Assembly: GCF_051175565.1 (NCBI RefSeq)
Contig: NZ_CP195105.1
Coordinates: 2,232,001-2,296,000 of the forward strand
DNA length: 64,000 bases
Source of the DNA: Daejeonia sp002484105
GTDB taxonomy: Bacteria; Bacteroidota; Bacteroidia; Flavobacteriales; Weeksellaceae
Direction of reading: 5' to 3'
Shown: piece after piece, positions 49,208 to 57,551 of the stretch
How the letters are laid out: every line of letters begins with the position of its first letter
Position numbering within the stretch: position 1 is the first letter of the stretch
Made by a program: the position numbers and the translations under genes
The notes under the pieces: model-generated
The model's input: the letters and a program-made list of their open reading frames with translations, nothing else
Databases searched by the model: none
What the model was told of the DNA's origin: nothing

Positions 49208-50494
49208 ATGACATCAAAGAAAGTCCTGATCATCACCTATTACTGGCCACCGGCAGGAGGCCCGGGCGTACAGCGCTGGCTGAAATTTTCCAGATATCTT
49301 CCGGAATTCGGTTGGGAACCCATTATTTATACCCCGGAAAACCCTTCCTACCCTATTGTGGACGAAACCCTTCTGGCAGAAATCCCAAAAGGCATAAAAA
49401 TGGTGAAAACCAAAATCTGGGAACCCTATCAGCTGGCAGAAAAACTCAACCGCAATAATAAAAAATTCAAGGCAGGACAATTTGATGTCGGAAAAAACCA
49501 AAGCTGGAAATCCAGGCTTTCGATTTGGATTCGGGGAAATTTTTTCATTCCAGATGCCCGGAAGTATTGGGTAAAACCCTCAGTAAAATTTTTGAAAAAA
49601 TATCTGCAGGAAAACAAAATTGAAACTATAGTTACCACAGGACCGCCACATTCTTTACACCTGATTGGCAGGGAACTGAAAAAGCAAAATCCTGCACTGA
49701 AATGGCTGGCCGATTTCCGAGATCCGTGGACAGAAATTTCTTATTATAAACATCTTAAATTAACCAAAAAATCCGACCGTAAACATCACCAGCTGGAAGA
49801 GGATGTTTTCAGGAATGCCGACATTACGCTGGCAACAAGCTACACCGATGCCGAAAATTTCAAGAAAAAAGGCGCCTGTGCAATATGCATTACCAACGGT
49901 TTTGATGCAATGCCGAAAACGGACATTGAACATTCAAAAAGATCCGAAAAGTTTACCTTAAGTTACGTCGGTGTTCTGGAACAACTCCGGAATCCTGAAA
50001 TTCTTTGGGAAGTTTTGGTCGAACTGCTGCATGAGAATGAAGATTTCAGGAAGAATTTTAAGTTGAAATTTGTAGGAAAAGTAGACGACCGGATTCTCAA
50101 TACCATAGAAAAATCCTCTTTAGCAGAAAGTCTGGATATTACCGGCTATCTTCCGCACGACCAATCATTGGAAGAAATGCAGAAGGCTTCCCTTCTTTTG
50201 CTCACCAATTTTCCGAATGAGGTTTCCAAAGGAATTATTCCCGGAAAAATTTTCGAATATCTGTCTACTGGAAATCCGATTCTTTCGTTTGGTCCGAAAA
50301 ATTCTGATGTTGAAAAAATTCTGGAGAAAACCCATGCCGGAAAACATTTCGGATACAGCGATTCCTCTGCCCTGAAAACATGGATCCTGCAACAGTATGA
50401 AAACTGGAAAAAAGGAATTCCACCAAAAGAAAACCTGAATATTGAAGCCTTCTCACGAAAAAACCTCACGGAAAAACTTTCGGAAATATTGTGA
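49208..50494 (+). CDS. GT4-type glycosyltransferase
   Basis: 428 residues from ATG 49208 (MTSKKVLIITYYWPPAGGPG). An earlier in-frame ATG at 49097 lies inside the YfhO gene and is not favoured. N-terminal Rossmann domain with the acceptor-side loop PPAGGPGVQRWLKFSRYLPE and ADFRDPWTEISYY. C-terminal domain with FVGKVDDR, ITGYLPHDQSLEEMQKA, and the nucleotide-sugar E-x7-E-like segment in GIIPGKIFEYLSTGNPILSFGP. It transfers a sugar in polysaccharide or glycoprotein synthesis; the acceptor is unknown. Cotranscription with yfhO is likely. Confidence 0.85.
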   Translation: MTSKKVLIITYYWPPAGGPGVQRWLKFSRYLPEFGWEPIIYTPENPSYPIVDETLLAEIPKGIKMVKTKIWEPYQLAEKLNRNNKKFKAGQFDVGKNQSWKSRLSIWIRGNFFIPDARKYWVKPSVKFLKKYLQENKIETIVTTGPPHSLHLIGRELKKQNPALKWLADFRDPWTEISYYKHLKLTKKSDRKHHQLEEDVFRNADITLATSYTDAENFKKKGACAICITNGFDAMPKTDIEHSKRSEKFTLSYVGVLEQLRNPEILWEVLVELLHENEDFRKNFKLKFVGKVDDRILNTIEKSSLAESLDITGYLPHDQSLEEMQKASLLLLTNFPNEVSKGIIPGKIFEYLSTGNPILSFGPKNSDVEKILEKTHAGKHFGYSDSSALKTWILQQYENWKKGIPPKENLNIEAFSRKNLTEKLSEIL

Positions 50495-50580
50495 TTTTTA
50501 GACTTTTTCTCCACTCCACCAACCGGAATGTTTTACCATCAAAAATACTCAACCACTGATTTTATTCTTAAAATTGTTTT

Positions 50581-50612
50581 TTTGAATTATTTATCTGATC
50601 TTGCTATCTTTA
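50581..50612 (+). promoter_or_regulatory. promoter of the hypothetical gene at 50625
   Basis: TTTG (50581-50584), a 20-bp spacer and TATCTTTA (50605-50612), one mismatch to TAnnTTTG. The expected transcription start near 50619 excludes the in-frame TTG at 50601 as a start and favours ATG 50625. Confidence 0.5.
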
Positions 50613-50624
50613 CAGAAAAAGCGC

Positions 50625-51443
50625 ATGTATGAAATTTTAATCGGGAAAAACGGCTTTTTCGAAATGAAAAAAGGAAAATGGGTGCCGGTTACTATGCCAC
50701 TTTCCTACTATCTGCAACACCAGCCTGTATTTGAAAAAGGCCTTTCCGTTCTGGATTTTATGAACGCTCTGATGAAATATGAAGAAGAGATAGACTTACT
50801 TTTCATGTCCTATTCAAGAGGCCATAAACTGAAACCCTTCTGGGAAGAAATCAGCCTTCCGGAAGAAGAAACCAACAACAACCGTCTGGACTATATTGTG
50901 TTCCTTTGGGCAGTAGATGTCTTTAACGAAAATGATATAGGGAAACCTCTGTTGCGCATTTCTGACTATATACACGTATGTGGAAAAATCAAAAAAAACA
51001 AAAATAGCACTTATAGTCTTTCGTTTACAAAACTGAACCAGCTGAAAAGTGTCCGCCTGAAAACCGATCCTTCTTATACAGTTGATTATTACAAATCTGC
51101 AGAAATATGGGAAGAGAAGAAGGGGGAAATGATTTCTTTCTTTAAAGGAACCAAAAGCATGACCTTTCAGGATATTGTGGGATCGTGGCTGAATGAGATT
51201 TCGTTTTTTGGATATCCGGAATCCCGCAATGAAAAAGCAGACGAACTCGCATACCGAGCAGAAAATATCCAAAACGAAAAAACCACACCCTGGGAAACAG
51301 TACTGCTGAAATGGAAAAAAAAGGAACTCGGCTTACTCAAAAAGAAAAAAAAGACCGCTATCAACGAAAAACGTATTGCCAAAGTGCAGAAAGAAATCAA
51401 ATATCTGAAGAAAAAAGTATCGCACTTCAATAAACAGTCATGA
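50625..51443 (+). CDS. hypothetical protein, cytoplasmic, charged
   Basis: 272 residues from ATG 50625 (MYEILIGKNGFFEMKKGKW). It is not recognised. Residues 10-60 include VPVTMPLSYYLQHQPVFEKG. The middle is mixed alpha/beta (NRLDYIVFLWAVDVFNEND), and the C-terminal 60 residues are a highly basic predicted coiled coil (KKKELGLLKKKKKTAINEKRIAKVQKEIKYLKKK). There is no signal peptide or membrane segment. It has its own promoter. The basic tail might bind nucleic acid or ribosomes, but this is a guess. Confidence 0.65.
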   Translation: MYEILIGKNGFFEMKKGKWVPVTMPLSYYLQHQPVFEKGLSVLDFMNALMKYEEEIDLLFMSYSRGHKLKPFWEEISLPEEETNNNRLDYIVFLWAVDVFNENDIGKPLLRISDYIHVCGKIKKNKNSTYSLSFTKLNQLKSVRLKTDPSYTVDYYKSAEIWEEKKGEMISFFKGTKSMTFQDIVGSWLNEISFFGYPESRNEKADELAYRAENIQNEKTTPWETVLLKWKKKELGLLKKKKKTAINEKRIAKVQKEIKYLKKKVSHFNKQS

Positions 51444-51513
51444 ATCCAGAATTTGCCTGAATGGCAAAATATGCAGGCAGACAAAGACAGAAAAATTTAT
51501 TCCTGCCAGAGGA

Positions 51514-52233
51514 TTAGCGTAATCGCGATACTCCAACGAAAAGATATATCACGAGCAATACTAAAAGAACGAAGGTCAAAAATGCGACCATTACAGGATA
51601 CAGGGATATCTGTTTCCGGGCGGTTCTGTTGCGGTGAGACCGTTTTTCAAGGTGGGAAGATTCGTAAAGATATTCCGTCGTAAGGCGGTTCAGTTCCTGT
51701 ACTTTATAGCTGAAATCCCCGTGAAGCCGGTTCCGGATATTCTGCATGTTTCCGAGTAAAATTTCCATATCATCGGGGATCATTTCCGTCAGCATTTCGC
51801 GAATTCTTTTGGCAACGGTAGGCGATTTTCCATTGGTGGATATGGCGATTTTCAGGCTGTTTTTTTTAACGATAGATCCGAGATAGAAATCACACAGAGC
51901 GGGTTTGTCTGCAATATTGACGAGGATTTTTTTCTCTCTTGCTGCGGTTCGGATCTCCTCTGCAACCGAAAGGCTGTTCACGGCAGCTATGGCAATATCG
52001 GCTTCATCAAAATCTTCGGGAACAAAGGCCCTTTCATGCAGTGAAATATTCGGGAAGTTTTGCTGCATTTCTCCAATTTCATGGCTGATTTCTTTGGCAA
52101 CAAGTTTAACTCTGGTTGCAGGAGCATTGCCCAGAAGAGATTCCAGCTTTTCCACGGCAACCTTTCCGCCTCCGATAACGAGAACGGAAAGTTCTTCCAA
52201 CTTCAGGAAAACCGGATATAGCGTATTGTCCAT
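51514..52233 (-). CDS. precorrin-2 dehydrogenase/sirohydrochlorin ferrochelatase-like protein with C-terminal membrane helix
   Basis: 239 residues. The N-terminal Rossmann domain VFLKLEELSVLVIGGGKVAVEKLESLL and the middle KILVNIADKPALCDFYLGSIV with AISTNGKSPTVAKRIREM match Met8 and the CysG N-terminal half, which oxidises precorrin-2 and can insert iron to make siroheme. Unlike classical Met8/CysG it ends in a basic stretch (KRSHRNRTARKQ) and one hydrophobic helix (LYPVMVAFLTFVLLVLLVIYLFV), implying membrane tethering. It is the last gene of the cobA-cysJ-cysI operon, and it supplies the cofactor for CysI. Confidence 0.87.
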   Translation of the reverse strand: MDNTLYPVFLKLEELSVLVIGGGKVAVEKLESLLGNAPATRVKLVAKEISHEIGEMQQNFPNISLHERAFVPEDFDEADIAIAAVNSLSVAEEIRTAAREKKILVNIADKPALCDFYLGSIVKKNSLKIAISTNGKSPTVAKRIREMLTEMIPDDMEILLGNMQNIRNRLHGDFSYKVQELNRLTTEYLYESSHLEKRSHRNRTARKQISLYPVMVAFLTFVLLVLLVIYLFVGVSRLR

Positions 52234-52251
52234 TGTCTATACTCTTCTTAT

Positions 52252-53922
52252 TTAATTCTGCTGCACATAGCGAAAGGCAAAATCTCCAAACGTTTCATCC
52301 GGCAGCCGGTTTTCAACATAGATTCCGAAAAGCTCGTCAAGAGTGGACAAGATGCCCTCTTCATCAAGATTTTCTCTGAACCTGGTATTCAGTCGTGTGC
52401 CAATCCGGTCGCCGCCGATATGAAGGTTGTATTTGCCATATGCAGTACCAATCAGCCCAATTTCTGCATTGGGAGATCTTCCGCATCCGTTAGGGCAGCC
52501 TGTCATCCGAATGGTAATATCTTCTTCCAGCAGTCCATATTTTTCCAGCACAGGTTCTATCTTGCTGATCAGAGTGGGAAGATATCGCTGTGCTTCGGCA
52601 AGCGCCAGCGAACAGGTATTGAGGGCTACACAGGCAACGGAATTTTTGCGCATGGCACCTGATTTTTCTGTACATCCGGAAATCCCGTACTGATGCAGAA
52701 GTTGGTCTATTTCATCTTTGTCTTCATCAGCAATATCCGCCAGAATCAGATTTTGGTTACAGGTAAAACGAAAGTTGGCTTTTCCCGTTTCTGCGATCGC
52801 CAGCAATCCCGATTTCAGGGGATAATCTTCGGTATCCAATACGCGTCCGTGTTCTACAAAGGCAGTATAGAACCACTTCCCTTCATGATTCTGAACCCAT
52901 CCGTAACGGTCTTTTCTCTGGTTGAACGAAAAGGTTTTTGCTGGTTTCAGTTTAAAGCCACAGCGTTTTTCCACTTCTTTCCGGTATGTGTCCGTTCCCA
53001 GGCGGTCGATGGTATATTTCAGGCGCGACAGTTTGCGGTCGCTTCTGTTTCCGAAATCACGCTGCACTGTAATAATTTCGTAAACGGCTTTCAGAAGTTT
53101 TTCTTCCGTATCAACAAAACCCAGCAGTGAAGCAAGTCTTGCATACGTTGCCTCATTGCCGTGCGTAGCTCCCATACCTCCGCCGGCGGCGATGTTGTAG
53201 CCGATTAATTTATTGTGCTCGATAATGGCGATAATAGCGATATCATTGATAAAAACATCGACATCATTATTGGGCGGTATGGCAATTCCGATTTTCATTT
53301 TTCTGGGGAGATAACGTTCCTGATACAGCGGATCTTCTTCTGCTTTGCGGTCTGCCAGCAGTTCGTCATCAATCCAGATGTCGTAATAAGCTTTTGTTTT
53401 GGGCAGGCACATTTCGCTTATTTTGGCCGATAGTTCATAAATCTGCTGATGGAGCGGAGATTCCGATGGATTGGAAGTGCAGGTGACATTACGGTTGACA
53501 TCTCCACATGCCGCAATAGAATCCAAATGGAGCAGATTAAATTCCTGAATGGTGGGCCGGAGATGCGATTTCAGCAGCCCGTGCAGCTGAATGGTCTGCC
53601 TCGTTGTAATTTTTATGGTTCCTGTGGAATTTTCTCCTGCAATGTGGTTGAGTCCGATCCATTGTGTTCCGGTCAGAAAACCACCGGGAAGCCTGAGTCT
53701 GATCATAAAGGAATACAACCATTCGAGTTTTTTTGCAACGCGCTCTTCCCTTCTGTCCCGGTCGTCCTGCTGGTACATGCCGTGAAATTTGATTAGCGTC
53801 TGGTCATCTTCGCGAATAGCGCCGGTATAATTGTCCTGCAGGCTTTCTTTCAAAGTGCCGCGCAGGCCATTGCTTTCTGTTTTTATTCTTTCGGCAGCCG
53901 AAAGTTTTTCGTTATTGCTCAT
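52252..53922 (-). CDS. cysI: sulfite reductase (NADPH) hemoprotein beta-component
   Basis: About 556 residues from MSNNEKLSAAERIK (53922). Earlier ATGs at 53967 and 53949 overlap or abut cysJ and give a non-conserved N-terminus. Siroheme/4Fe-4S ligands are visible as Cys-x5-Cys in SVACVALNTCSLALAEAQR and Cys-x3-Cys in MTGCPNGCGRSPNAEIG. TTRQTIQLHGLLK and NVTCTSNP are conserved substrate-site blocks. With CysJ it reduces sulfite to sulfide with six electrons in the cytoplasm. Siroheme comes from the flanking cobA and Met8-like genes. Confidence 0.93.
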   Translation of the reverse strand: MSNNEKLSAAERIKTESNGLRGTLKESLQDNYTGAIREDDQTLIKFHGMYQQDDRDRREERVAKKLEWLYSFMIRLRLPGGFLTGTQWIGLNHIAGENSTGTIKITTRQTIQLHGLLKSHLRPTIQEFNLLHLDSIAACGDVNRNVTCTSNPSESPLHQQIYELSAKISEMCLPKTKAYYDIWIDDELLADRKAEEDPLYQERYLPRKMKIGIAIPPNNDVDVFINDIAIIAIIEHNKLIGYNIAAGGGMGATHGNEATYARLASLLGFVDTEEKLLKAVYEIITVQRDFGNRSDRKLSRLKYTIDRLGTDTYRKEVEKRCGFKLKPAKTFSFNQRKDRYGWVQNHEGKWFYTAFVEHGRVLDTEDYPLKSGLLAIAETGKANFRFTCNQNLILADIADEDKDEIDQLLHQYGISGCTEKSGAMRKNSVACVALNTCSLALAEAQRYLPTLISKIEPVLEKYGLLEEDITIRMTGCPNGCGRSPNAEIGLIGTAYGKYNLHIGGDRIGTRLNTRFRENLDEEGILSTLDELFGIYVENRLPDETFGDFAFRYVQQN

Positions 53923-53938
53923 TTCTGTGATTTGATTA

Positions 53939-55654
53939 TTAATAGACATCTTTTGCATATCTGCCATTCAGTTCGAGGATTTCGAGATATTCTTCTGCTT
54001 CCTGCTGGCTTCGCTTTCCGTGTTTCTGAATGATCTCTTTCAGGGTATGTTCCACATCTTTACACATCGGATTTTTTGCACCACAGATGTAGAGTGAGGC
54101 ACCGTTTTCCAGCCATTCAAAGATTTCTGCGGATTTTTCTTCCAGTCTGTGCTGTACATATATTTTCTGTGCAGTGTCCCGTGAAAAAGCGACATCCAAT
54201 TGTGTTAGCGTTCCGGTTTTGATGAAGTCGATAATTTCAGACTGATACAGGAAATCGGAAACAAAAGTCCGGTCGCCAAAAAACAGCCAGTTTCTGCCTT
54301 CTGCACCGGTGGCATCCCTTTCCCAGAGAAAAGACCGGAAAGGTGCAATCCCGGTACCGGGACCTATCATGACAATATCCCTGTCTGGTTCGGGCAAACG
54401 AAAATGCCTGGCTTCCTGTATATAAAATTCCACTTCGTCTCCTTCTGTGAAACCGCTTAGCAATCCGCTGCACAAACCGGTCTTTACCTCCTCTCCTACC
54501 AGAAACTTCGATTTGGCAACGGTAATATGGATCTCGTTGCTGCCATGTGCTTCAGGTGACGAGGAAACCGAATAGAGACGAGGCGACTGTGCCGTAAGAA
54601 CCGGAATAATTTCTTTGAATTCTTCTGCATTCCGGACGGGATAGATCCGAAGCAAATCCAGCAGACTGATGCGGATTTCCGGAATAGAATGTCCCGTAAT
54701 CTCCGCATACTGCCGGATTGTCAGTTTCAAAAGATAACTGATATTCAGGTGTTTTAAAAATAATTCTTCTACTGATGCTGTAATTTGTGGTGTTTCAATT
54801 ACCGTCTCTGGATCTATTCCGGTGAGGGTAATAATTTCCTGTACCATTTCCGGCGGATTGCGCGGTATAATGCCCAGTGCATCGCCCGGCAAATACCGGA
54901 TCTCTTCTTCTGTTTCAATCTCGATATGAAATGTTTCTTTATCTGAATCTATATCGTTCAGATTAACAATTGCGGAAACCTTCCCCTGATATTTTTTCCG
55001 TGCAGGAGCCGCAGTTGGAACGTCAACTTTCGGATGTACGGCTTCTGAACTGTTTTCCTGTACCACTTCCGGAATCTGCTCTGCCCAGTGAAGCGCGTCG
55101 GAATGGTAATCTGCATCGCATTTTCTTAAAGAAAGGATGCGCTGTGCCCCTAAAACTTCCAACTGAGCGTCAAGATCTTCGCCTGTTTGGCAGAAAAGCG
55201 GATAACTGCGGTCTCCCAATGCCAGAACGCCATATTTCATCTGGCTGATGCTGAAATCTGCCTGATGTATTTCCTTATAGAATCTCTGAACCAGAAGAGG
55301 CGGCTCGCCCTCGCCCTGCGTACTGACAATGACGAAGAAAAATTCCTCTTTTTTCAGATCTTTTGTTTTATACTGTGCAAGGTCTGTCAGTTTAACTTTC
55401 AGACCTTTTTTCTTTAAAATTCCGGCCAGTTCGGTCGCCAGTTTTTTGCTGTTACCGGTTTCTGTTCCGTAGGCAAGAGTAATTTTCTGTGCGCCTGCCG
55501 CTGCCACCGTTGTAAAATTTTCCGGCAAAGTTTGGGTTCTGCCACCCAGGTGCTCGGCAAAAGCGGCAATGTAGCCACTGGTCCAAAGAGCTTCCTCGTG
55601 CGAGAGATTTCCGAGCAGTTGCTTGAGTTCGTTCAGTTTGGTTTCAGACAGCAT
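53939..55654 (-). CDS. cysJ: sulfite reductase (NADPH) flavoprotein alpha-component
   Basis: 571 residues. Flavodoxin domain (about 50-195: ITLAYGTETGNSKKLATELAG, VSTQGEGEPP, LALGDRSYPLFCQTGEDLD). FAD domain with PRLYSVSSSPEAHG and VKTGLCSGLL. NADPH domain with MIGPGTGIAPFRSFLWERDATG, WLFFGDRTFVSDFLYQ, LYICGAKNPM and the C-terminal aromatic residue. It passes electrons from NADPH via FAD and FMN to CysI. The start overlaps the 3' end of cobA by 11 bp, which couples the two. Confidence 0.94.
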   Translation of the reverse strand: MLSETKLNELKQLLGNLSHEEALWTSGYIAAFAEHLGGRTQTLPENFTTVAAAGAQKITLAYGTETGNSKKLATELAGILKKKGLKVKLTDLAQYKTKDLKKEEFFFVIVSTQGEGEPPLLVQRFYKEIHQADFSISQMKYGVLALGDRSYPLFCQTGEDLDAQLEVLGAQRILSLRKCDADYHSDALHWAEQIPEVVQENSSEAVHPKVDVPTAAPARKKYQGKVSAIVNLNDIDSDKETFHIEIETEEEIRYLPGDALGIIPRNPPEMVQEIITLTGIDPETVIETPQITASVEELFLKHLNISYLLKLTIRQYAEITGHSIPEIRISLLDLLRIYPVRNAEEFKEIIPVLTAQSPRLYSVSSSPEAHGSNEIHITVAKSKFLVGEEVKTGLCSGLLSGFTEGDEVEFYIQEARHFRLPEPDRDIVMIGPGTGIAPFRSFLWERDATGAEGRNWLFFGDRTFVSDFLYQSEIIDFIKTGTLTQLDVAFSRDTAQKIYVQHRLEEKSAEIFEWLENGASLYICGAKNPMCKDVEHTLKEIIQKHGKRSQQEAEEYLEILELNGRYAKDVY

Positions 55655-56486
55655 ATTCGATAAAGTTTTGGGAATTGGTGATTAGACTTCCGTTTTCTAC
55701 AGATTTAAAATACGTTCCTTCCTGACCATCGTTTTGCATCCAGGAATATTCTTCATGAAGGTTGGCGGTTTTACCAATAATGACCAATGAAGGAGACAGA
55801 AAATTGCGGTTTTTCAGTTTCCGGTGAAATTCGTCAAAAGAAGAAGTATAGACTTTCTGGAATGGTGTGGTAGCCTGCTCTACAACGGCTATTTTTTTGT
55901 CTGAGGAAATATTTCTTTCCTTTAATTTCTCTACCAGGTTCGCCAGATTCCCTTTGGACATATAGAAGACAAGCGTATCGCTGGTTTGTGCGAGCTCGTC
56001 CCAGTGACTGTCTGACACGATTTCGGATGTGTAATACGTTAAAAAACGTACCGAAGTGGCATACCCTCTTGCGGTAAGGGGCATACCTGCGCAAGCCGCT
56101 GCGCCGAGTGCAGCCGTAATCCCGGGAACTATTTCATAGGAAATCTGGTGCTTTTTCAGCACCTTCAGCTCATCCAGAATATTGGAAAAAACAGAAACAT
56201 CTCCTCCTTTCAGCCGGACAACAGTTTTGCCTTCCTTTGCATGGTTCACCATCAGGATGTTAATCAGCGACTGTGGTGTCGAAGCCTTTTTGCTGCATTC
56301 TTTTCCTACATAGATAATTTCGGTATTTGGCGCAGCGTGTTCCCGCAGAATCTGTGGACTTACGAGGCGGTCGCACAGAATAACATTGGCTTTTGCGATC
56401 AGTTTTGCAGCCTTTAAGGTCAGGAGATCAGGGTCTCCCGGTCCGGCTCCAATCAGATATACTTTTGGTGAAATTGTTTTGTCCAT
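55644..56486 (-). CDS. cobA: uroporphyrinogen-III C-methyltransferase
   Basis: 280 residues from ATG 56486 (MDKTISPKVYLIGAGPGDPDLLTLKAA). An in-frame ATG at 56591 lies upstream of the predicted transcript start and is rejected. Conserved blocks: GAGPGDPDLLT (SAM loop), VRLKGGDVSVFSN, EIVPGITAALGAAACAGMPLTARG and EQATTPFQKV. It methylates uroporphyrinogen III twice to precorrin-2, the first committed step to siroheme. The C-terminal about 25 residues (YFKSVENGSLITNSQNF) are an unusual extension. First gene of the sulfite reductase operon. Confidence 0.92.
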   Translation of the reverse strand: MDKTISPKVYLIGAGPGDPDLLTLKAAKLIAKANVILCDRLVSPQILREHAAPNTEIIYVGKECSKKASTPQSLINILMVNHAKEGKTVVRLKGGDVSVFSNILDELKVLKKHQISYEIVPGITAALGAAACAGMPLTARGYATSVRFLTYYTSEIVSDSHWDELAQTSDTLVFYMSKGNLANLVEKLKERNISSDKKIAVVEQATTPFQKVYTSSFDEFHRKLKNRNFLSPSLVIIGKTANLHEEYSWMQNDGQEGTYFKSVENGSLITNSQNFIEYAV

Positions 56487-56588
56487 GCCTTTTGTTTTTG
56501 CTTTTTTCCTGAAAAAACAGATACGAAAATGCCCGTTTTTACTGTTCCCGTACAAGTGTTTTCTGGTCATTTTTAACTTTTCAAGCAG

Positions 56589-56630
56589 CAAATATAATTT
56601 ATTTTTATATAAAGTCTATCAAATTAGTAG
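56589..56630 (-). promoter_or_regulatory. promoter and candidate Rrf2 operator of the cobA-cysJ-cysI operon
   Basis: Read on the minus strand: TTTG (56623-56620), a 23-bp spacer and TATATTTG (56596-56589). An imperfect palindrome, CTATCAAATTAGTAG (56616-56630, 11 of 15 positions symmetric), covers the -33 box and lies just downstream of the rrf2 gene. Repression by binding there would be typical for an Rrf2 sulfur or redox regulator. Confidence 0.45.
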
Positions 56631-56655
56631 AATTTAGAATCAAAAAAAATGAATT

Positions 56656-57066
56656 TTATTTCATAAAGGATGTCAGGGTAGCCTCCAGCATGCTGTTTCT
56701 GGTTTTCTCGCGTACGTTGATCAGTTCGTGACGAAGATAACAGGCAGCTTCATCAACACAGTCGTCACAAGGCTCATAGAAATTGAGTGATACACAAGGT
56801 GTCAGGGCAATTGGCCCATCAAAAATGCGGTAGATATCGGCAAGTGAAATTTCGTCCGGAGATTTAACGAGATAATATCCTCCCTGCGGACCTTTTTTGC
56901 TGTTGACGAAATAGACTCTTTTAAGTTCCAAAAGAATCTGTTCCAGAAATTTTTTAGGGATATTCTCGTCCTTTGCAATCACTGCTGTAGGAAGGAAACC
57001 CTGATTATAATTTCTTGCCAGCCGTACCATGGCTTTCAGCGCATATTTGCATCTTTTGGACATCAT
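56656..57066 (-). CDS. Rrf2 family transcriptional regulator with Fe-S cysteines
   Basis: 136 residues (two adjacent ATGs). Winged helix: SKRCKYALKAMVRLARNY, AVIAKDENIPKKFLEQILLELK (recognition helix), SKKGPQGGYYLVKSPDEISLADIYRIFDG. Four C-terminal cysteines, in LTPCVSLNFYEPCDDCVDEAACYLRH, are placed as in Rrf2 proteins that bind an iron-sulfur cluster (IscR and NsrR type have three; this has four). It lies directly upstream of the sulfite reductase/siroheme operon on the same strand, so it probably controls assimilatory sulfate reduction in response to sulfur or cluster status. Confidence 0.9.
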   Translation of the reverse strand: MMSKRCKYALKAMVRLARNYNQGFLPTAVIAKDENIPKKFLEQILLELKRVYFVNSKKGPQGGYYLVKSPDEISLADIYRIFDGPIALTPCVSLNFYEPCDDCVDEAACYLRHELINVREKTRNSMLEATLTSFMK

Positions 57067-57130
57067 AATTGCTGCAAGGTATGTAATTTATTTGGATATG
57101 GGAAATACCAATCAGATTAAAAAAGTTCAT

Positions 57131-57157
57131 AAAAAATCCCCCTTTTTCAGGAGGATT
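57131..57157 (-). terminator. intrinsic terminator after atpC
   Basis: On the minus strand, AATCCTCC (57157-57150)/GGGGGATT (57142-57135) form an 8-bp stem with one T·G pair and a 7-nt loop, followed by a T-run. Confidence 0.75.
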
Positions 57158-57182
57158 CTATACTGTTCAAAAAGATTTGCTC

Positions 57183-57467
57183 TTAGCGTTCGCAGAGAAC
57201 AATTCCTTTGTTATGATTAAATTCAATAACTCCGCTTTTTACTTCGAAGGAATAGACAGAATTTTTGTCATGTTCTTTGTTGAAAAACTTAGCATACGGC
57301 TCCGCAACAGTACTGGTGAACAATTTCACTTTCCCGTTTACCAGAGACGAAACAATAGCAGCGTGGTCTTTCATAATCTGAAAATCGCCGTTTTTACCCG
57401 GGAGAAGCACAGAATCCACTTCACCGTCAAAGACTACTGTTTCGGGGGTTAATATTTTAATATTCAT
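57183..57467 (-). CDS. atpC: F-type ATP synthase epsilon subunit
   Basis: 94 residues, the short Bacteroidetes form comprising only the N-terminal beta-sandwich (LTPETVVFDGEVDSVLLPGKNGDFQIMKDHAAIVSSLVNGKV). The C-terminal helical hairpin of longer epsilon subunits is absent. It sits in the F1 central stalk and follows atpD by 84 bp on the same strand. An intrinsic terminator follows. The split of atpD-atpC from the rest of the atp genes is usual for this group. Confidence 0.9.
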   Translation of the reverse strand: MNIKILTPETVVFDGEVDSVLLPGKNGDFQIMKDHAAIVSSLVNGKVKLFTSTVAEPYAKFFNKEHDKNSVYSFEVKSGVIEFNHNKGIVLCER

Positions 57468-57551
57468 TTCGTTAGATTTTAAGATTTCAGACTTCAGATT
57501 TCAGACATTAAAGTCTCATGTCTAAAATCTGATATCTTGTGTCTAAGTATA

